From: JBLIKP01 sp047635375
GTDB lineage: Bacteria > Bacteroidota > Bacteroidia > Sphingobacteriales > Sphingobacteriaceae
Assembly (NCBI GenBank): GCA_047635375.1
Contig: JBLIKP010000084.1
Coordinates: 1 to 10,244 of the forward strand
Direction of reading: 5' to 3'
DNA: 10,244 nt
Made by a program: the position numbers and the translations under genes. Position 1 is the stretch's first letter. Every line of letters begins with the position of its first letter. The notes beneath the pieces are model-generated. The model did no database searches. It was not told the DNA's origin and was given only the letters and a program-made list of their open reading frames with translations. This document shows, piece by piece, positions 6,692-10,244 of the stretch.

Positions 6692-7194
6692 TTTAAAGAC
6701 TCCCCTTTGCTTAATTTTCTAACTAAAGCAAAAAGTTTTTCTTCGTCGCCTGGAGCGTATGAGTTATGTTGCCAAACTACTTTTCCATTTCCATCAACCA
6801 AAAAGGTATGCGGAATATTGTTAACATTCATGGCACGTTTAAAATCACCATTTTCATCTAAAAGCACGTCGAATTCCCATGCACGAGCATTAACAAATGG
6901 CATTACTCTTGAAGAGTTTCTTGAGTCATCAGTGCTCACCGCGTAAAGCTTCACACCTGTTTCATCTTGAAGGTCAAGATATTCTTCGTTAATAGCCGTA
7001 AGTTCTTTAATACATGGTTTACACCACGTTGCCCAAAAGCTAATAATCATTGGTGCACCGTCATTATTTAACGCACTGGTATTAAATTGCTTTCCATCCA
7101 GAGTTTTCACGTTGATTTTCGGAACTTCTTTTATTTGAGAAAACGCGAAAACAGGGGCTAGCACCATTAACAGTGCGATAATATTTCTTTTCAT
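6688..7194 (-). CDS. TlpA-like periplasmic thioredoxin
   Basis: This 168-residue thiol-disulfide oxidoreductase of the TlpA/ResA-like group has a cleavable signal peptide (1-19, cut near AFS-Q) and no lipobox, so it should be soluble in the periplasm. The thioredoxin fold shows IISFWATWCKPCIKEL with active Cys58 and Cys61, and the expected cis-proline in NNIPHTFLV (Pro128). It carries no extra domain and no other cysteine. In this operon it is the obvious electron donor or isomerase partner for the CxxC proteins beside it. It follows the large Omp28/T9SS gene after 51 bases that contain no hairpin and no -7 motif, and it overlaps the DUF6029 start by four bases, so co-transcription is likely. 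Confidence 0.92.
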   Translation of the reverse strand: MKRNIIALLMVLAPVFAFSQIKEVPKINVKTLDGKQFNTSALNNDGAPMIISFWATWCKPCIKELTAINEEYLDLQDETGVKLYAVSTDDSRNSSRVMPFVNARAWEFDVLLDENGDFKRAMNVNNIPHTFLVDGNGKVVWQHNSYAPGDEEKLFALVRKLSKGESLK

Positions 7195-7245
7195 CTAGTA
7201 ATGTTTTATTTATTGGAGATCTTTAATCCGGTTTGGTTTAATTTA

Positions 7246-9369
7246 TTAATTCACTTGGATTTTTTGGGTAGATGTTTTCTTTCCAGCCGTTACTTTTAAC
7301 AGGTAAATTCCAGCATTTAAGTCCATGTTAAAAGGAACCACAATATTTCCAGCAGGCAAGTTGCCTACAACAGTATGATTAACTTTTGATCCTATTATGT
7401 TAAAAACCTCAAAGGTTACAAATTCACTATTATCTAAAGAAAGCTCAACATTTGTAATTCCGTCCGAAGGGTTAGGATAAATCTTACTATTAATACTATT
7501 AACATTCTTTACCGCAGTATTAACATGATTAATTCCTACTTGATTTGCATTTAGAATATCACGCTTTTTCACATCGTCATTGTGGTAACTTACAAATCCT
7601 ACAAAAGATAATTCCTCGATGTTTATTTGCGCATTATTAAATGATTCAGAAACCGTAAAGTCGTAAACGTTTTCGTAAACGCTATCAATTGTTGGGCTTG
7701 TCCCAAAAACAGCGTCACCCCATGTGTCAGTTAACACCATACGTGCAACGTATTTATGCTCGTATCCTCTAATTGGGTTTCCCTTTTGGTAATACGGATG
7801 ACCCTGTTGAGAGTTATAATAATTTACTTGGTCAAAACCAGATCCGGATCCTATTACTGTTTCTTCAGCAACCATTAATGATAATCTTAAATCACCTTGA
7901 TCCACAAAATCTAAGAATGTTACAAAAGTTTTTAGTCGTCCTTTTCTTGTTAATGAATCAACATAAACTTCCATTTCAATTTTAACCGGAGTTTCAAGTT
8001 TCGATTGATCTATTGTACGGGAGCTCCATAGGTTTCTGCTAAATCCAACCTTAGATTCACCAGCGAATGCTATTCTATCAACAGTAGCAGTAGGAGCGCC
8101 AGCTGCAAATGCACCAGCATATGCTTCATGTGCTGGAATTGTCATTAGGTCAGTTCCAAAACCAGCGTGATGTTGAACTACAATTGTGTTGTCAACACTT
8201 CCAAGGATGTTTTCAATAACCACAGCTCCATCTGGACAAAACTGACAAGGTGCAGTTGAAAACTCCTCAATAAGGACCCTTTTTATTGCAACTCCACCCG
8301 TATTAATAAGGACATCTATTTCACCTAAGTTATTTTCAGGCTTTTCATCGGCAGTCCTATTTACAGAATCAACCCAAACTTTAACATTGTGTGTCTTTCC
8401 AATTTCAGTTGGAGTCCAACCTACCGTTGATGTTAATTCAGTCTCTTCACTTGGGGCAATATTTACATCTGAAATTAATGCGCTTAAAGTATCTGCACCA
8501 TCAATTGAATAATTAATTCTATAGGAAGTAACTGCTCCAGAACCTTTGTTTTTAAACTCAGCTCCTAAAAACACTTCCTTATTTACCCCAAGTTTGTTTG
8601 ATAAATTAAACCCTAGGAACTCAACATCATTTTGAGCTTGTAATCCTGGAACCAATTGATAATAGTCATTATCTGAATTATCACTTGATAAATTGGTGAT
8701 TTCTATTTCAGTTGAATTGTCTAAAAAAATTGCATTTTCAGAGTTTATCTGTGCACCGATGGTTAATCCTGGTTGAAGATATTCAGAGCTAATATTTCCG
8801 CGGAACATATCCACGAAATATACCATGTTAGTGGTTTCCTCTAAAACAATGTCGTAAAAGTTGAACGAGTTGATATCTCCTGGCGATCCGTAACTATCAA
8901 ATTTTATATGAAGTTGACGGTTTGGCTCTGAACCCATAACGGTATACTTTACAATATCGTTGGAACCACCTCCTTGAAATCCCCAAGCCATTACACTGTA
9001 ATCAGGAATATTAGCGGAGGGAAGGGCCTCATTTATTATGGAAGGGACAGCTGTTGCTGTATCAGTAAAGGTTACAACTCCCGTTGATGACACTTTAAAC
9101 TTGGTAAATGTCTTATCCCCCAAAGTAAAGTTGAACGTAATATTTTGAGTACTTGACCAAATCCCAGTCGAGTCGCTACTACCGTTTATTAGTTTTACCC
9201 AAGGTCCACCTGGCGCGTTATCTGCACTTGTTAAAAGACCACCGGGATTACCAGGATTATTCAACTCTTGTAAAAAGTGAAAATCAAACTGAGCGTAAGC
9301 TTTTGGGGATCCAAATAGGGTAGCAACAAAAACAAATGAAGCTAGAAAGAAAGAAGTTAAATTGTTCAT
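7246..9369 (-). CDS. T9SS-sorted protein with CARDB-like and Omp28-like CxxC domains
   Basis: This is a 707-residue protein with signal peptide 1-26 (KAYA-Q). Residues ~28-240 form a beta-rich domain with sandwich-like strands. Residues ~245-355 look like a CARDB/Ig-like domain (NKGSGAV..., ...KVWVDSVNRTADEKPENN). From 363, KRVLIEEFSTAPCQFCPDGA opens an Omp28-like thioredoxin-fold region with Cys375 and Cys378; the related start in the Omp28 lipoprotein is ILIEDFTGHTCGNCWEAA. Residues ~629-707 (KIYPNPSDG ... GIYLLKVTAGKK) are a T9SS type A sorting domain, so the protein should reach the cell surface or medium. The two cysteines are the only ones in the chain. It is the first gene of the four-gene minus-strand operon. 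Whether it is an enzyme, a chaperone or a surface receptor is not known. Confidence 0.87.
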   Translation of the reverse strand: MNNLTSFFLASFVFVATLFGSPKAYAQFDFHFLQELNNPGNPGGLLTSADNAPGGPWVKLINGSSDSTGIWSSTQNITFNFTLGDKTFTKFKVSSTGVVTFTDTATAVPSIINEALPSANIPDYSVMAWGFQGGGSNDIVKYTVMGSEPNRQLHIKFDSYGSPGDINSFNFYDIVLEETTNMVYFVDMFRGNISSEYLQPGLTIGAQINSENAIFLDNSTEIEITNLSSDNSDNDYYQLVPGLQAQNDVEFLGFNLSNKLGVNKEVFLGAEFKNKGSGAVTSYRINYSIDGADTLSALISDVNIAPSEETELTSTVGWTPTEIGKTHNVKVWVDSVNRTADEKPENNLGEIDVLINTGGVAIKRVLIEEFSTAPCQFCPDGAVVIENILGSVDNTIVVQHHAGFGTDLMTIPAHEAYAGAFAAGAPTATVDRIAFAGESKVGFSRNLWSSRTIDQSKLETPVKIEMEVYVDSLTRKGRLKTFVTFLDFVDQGDLRLSLMVAEETVIGSGSGFDQVNYYNSQQGHPYYQKGNPIRGYEHKYVARMVLTDTWGDAVFGTSPTIDSVYENVYDFTVSESFNNAQINIEELSFVGFVSYHNDDVKKRDILNANQVGINHVNTAVKNVNSINSKIYPNPSDGITNVELSLDNSEFVTFEVFNIIGSKVNHTVVGNLPAGNIVVPFNMDLNAGIYLLKVTAGKKTSTQKIQVN

Positions 9370-9417
9370 GATTATTTTTTTGATTTTATTCAGGCTCCTA
9401 ATTTAAAAAATTATTAT

Positions 9418-9425
9418 TACATTTG
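9418..9425 (+). promoter_or_regulatory. -7 element (TACATTTG) of the small T9SS cargo gene
   Basis: An exact TAnnTTTG match ends 23 bases before the ATG at 9449, giving a short leader. A -33 TTTG at the usual distance is not evident. Its predicted start site falls inside the opposing -7 element at 9428-9435. Confidence 0.5.
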
Positions 9426-9427
9426 TC

Positions 9428-9435
9428 CAAACTTA
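9428..9435 (-). promoter_or_regulatory. -7 element (TAAGTTTG on the minus strand) of the Omp28/TlpA/DUF6029 operon
   Basis: Read on the minus strand this is TAAGTTTG, an exact TAnnTTTG match. A TTTG lies 16 bases further upstream, inside the divergent gene, slightly closer than the usual -33 spacing. The predicted leader to the ATG at 9369 is about 50 bases. The element mirrors 9418-9425 across a 2-base centre. Confidence 0.5.
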
Positions 9436-9448
9436 ACAAACCAATTTT

Positions 9449-10168
9449 ATGCAAAAATTTTTATCTTCAGTCTTTTTCCTATCTTTTATATTGGGAACTG
9501 TTATTTCTGCAAATGCTCAATCAATCCAAATTACTTACGTTTCGGATACAATTGAAGCTTCTCCTTTTGAAGATGCTGTGGCTAAGATTTATGTAAAGAA
9601 TTCTGGTGAAGGTACAGTTGAAGTGTTGGCAGAACGTAAAGAGGCGCAAATTCAAGATGGACAAGACGTCTACTTTTGTTGGGCTGAAAACTGCTACGGA
9701 CCAAATGTAATTGTTTCTCCTGGCTCAACAAAAATGGAGGCTGGTGATTCAACCGATTATTTTAAAGGTTACCTAGCTCATTACAAAATACCTGGAATAT
9801 CAAGAGTAAAATACTGTTTCTACGACACTACTAACAACGCCGACTCTGCTTGCGCATGGGTAACTTATGAATTTGCAGAAACTGCAACAGGAGTTAAAGA
9901 AGCTCGAATTATCCCTTACGGATTAAACGTATATCCTAACCCAATGACTACGGTAGGAAACATTGCATTTGATTTACCATCTGCTACAAATGTCACTGTT
10001 AATGTATTTAATATATTAGGAGAGCGTATTCAGCAAGAAAACCTTGGAGTGTTACCCGCTGGGGCCTATAAGGAAAATCTTGATATCTCAACTTTAACTA
10101 AAGGAATTTACCTTGTTAAGGTTACTTTCAATAATATGGAGCTTATCAGAAAGATTACCGTTAAGTAA
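9449..10168 (+). CDS. Small T9SS cargo protein with two cysteine pairs
   Basis: This is a 239-residue secreted protein with signal peptide 1-23 (SANA-Q). The mature N-terminal domain (~25-145) is a compact beta-rich, Ig-like unit with Cys77/Cys82 in YFCWAENCYGP and Cys123/Cys135 in KYCFYDTTNNADSAC. Four cysteines in this arrangement suggest two disulfides or a metal site. Residues ~157-239 (YGLNVYPNPM ... GIYLVKVTFNN) are a T9SS type A sorting domain. I recall similar small cysteine-bearing T9SS proteins beside Omp28 genes in other Bacteroidota, but cannot verify this here; the function is unknown. The gene diverges from the Omp28/TlpA operon across 79 bases with overlapping promoters, so the two units are probably regulated together. 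It is followed by its own terminator. Confidence 0.87.
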   Translation: MQKFLSSVFFLSFILGTVISANAQSIQITYVSDTIEASPFEDAVAKIYVKNSGEGTVEVLAERKEAQIQDGQDVYFCWAENCYGPNVIVSPGSTKMEAGDSTDYFKGYLAHYKIPGISRVKYCFYDTTNNADSACAWVTYEFAETATGVKEARIIPYGLNVYPNPMTTVGNIAFDLPSATNVTVNVFNILGERIQQENLGVLPAGAYKENLDISTLTKGIYLVKVTFNNMELIRKITVK

Positions 10169-10210
10169 TAAGTAACCACTTTGAATACATAAACATCTTA
10201 CGCTGTATAA

Positions 10211-10240
10211 AAAACGACTCTTAATTGAGTCGTTTTTTTT
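10211..10240 (+). terminator. Intrinsic terminator after the small T9SS cargo gene
   Basis: AAAACGACTC and GAGTCGTTTT form a perfect ten-pair stem around loop TTAATT, followed by a T run. It starts about 40 bases after the stop at 10168. The CGACTC/GAGTCG core is shared with the terminator at 638-667. Confidence 0.93.
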
Positions 10241-10244
10241 ATTG

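Noticed and set aside
7195..7245. Possible separate promoter or terminator between the Omp28/T9SS gene and the TlpA gene
   Set aside because: No TAnnTTTG on the minus strand and no hairpin with a T run was found; the 51 bases fit an intra-operon spacer.
7773..7985. Plus-strand 70-codon open frame
   Set aside because: Antisense shadow of the Omp28/T9SS gene; composition follows that gene's codons.
1..10244. CRISPR array, tRNA or rRNA genes
   Set aside because: No regularly spaced short repeats, cloverleaf-like sequence or rRNA-like stretch was noticed on either strand.

Overview
The window reads as chromosomal DNA of a member of the Bacteroidota, probably a free-living flavobacterium-like lineage; genus is not determinable from sequence alone. 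The reasons are three secreted proteins ending in type IX secretion (T9SS) C-terminal sorting domains, an Omp28/DUF6029 gene pair typical of the phylum, Bacteroidota-type -7 promoter elements (TAnnTTTG), A/T-rich spacers and no clear Shine-Dalgarno sites.

Left part (1-4215). The 3' end of an amidohydrolase gene enters from the left and is closed by a strong hairpin terminator. Next comes a ~150 bp block that recurs, slightly changed, about 2.67 kb further on. The second copy is the terminator, promoter and first codons of an intact sulfotransferase gene (3364-4215). The first copy is a broken remnant of the same gene start. Between the copies lies one minus-strand gene for a 771-residue T9SS cargo protein. 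The arrangement looks like an insertion or duplication that split amidohydrolase-terminator-sulfotransferase and left an orphan terminator in front of the sulfotransferase.

Right part (4205-10244). A four-gene minus-strand operon runs from 9369 down to 4205: a T9SS-sorted Omp28-like protein with a CxxC motif, a TlpA-like periplasmic thioredoxin (CxxC), a DUF6029 outer-membrane beta-barrel and an Omp28-family lipoprotein (CxxC). The last three are coupled (4-bp overlap, then a 3-bp gap). Divergent from it, sharing a compact promoter with two -7 elements facing each other, is a small T9SS cargo gene (9449-10168) with two cysteine pairs, closed by a terminator at the right edge.

How the genes may work together. 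In the six exported proteins, every cysteine I can find in the mature chain falls in a pair with two to eleven residues between its members. The operon places a periplasmic thioredoxin next to an outer-membrane barrel, a surface-type lipoprotein with a CxxC site and a secreted or surface-anchored CxxC protein. A thiol-redox or folding system spanning the outer membrane is a reasonable but unproven reading. No tRNA, rRNA, CRISPR array, transposase or integrase gene was seen, and no gene-free stretch exceeds 300 bases.
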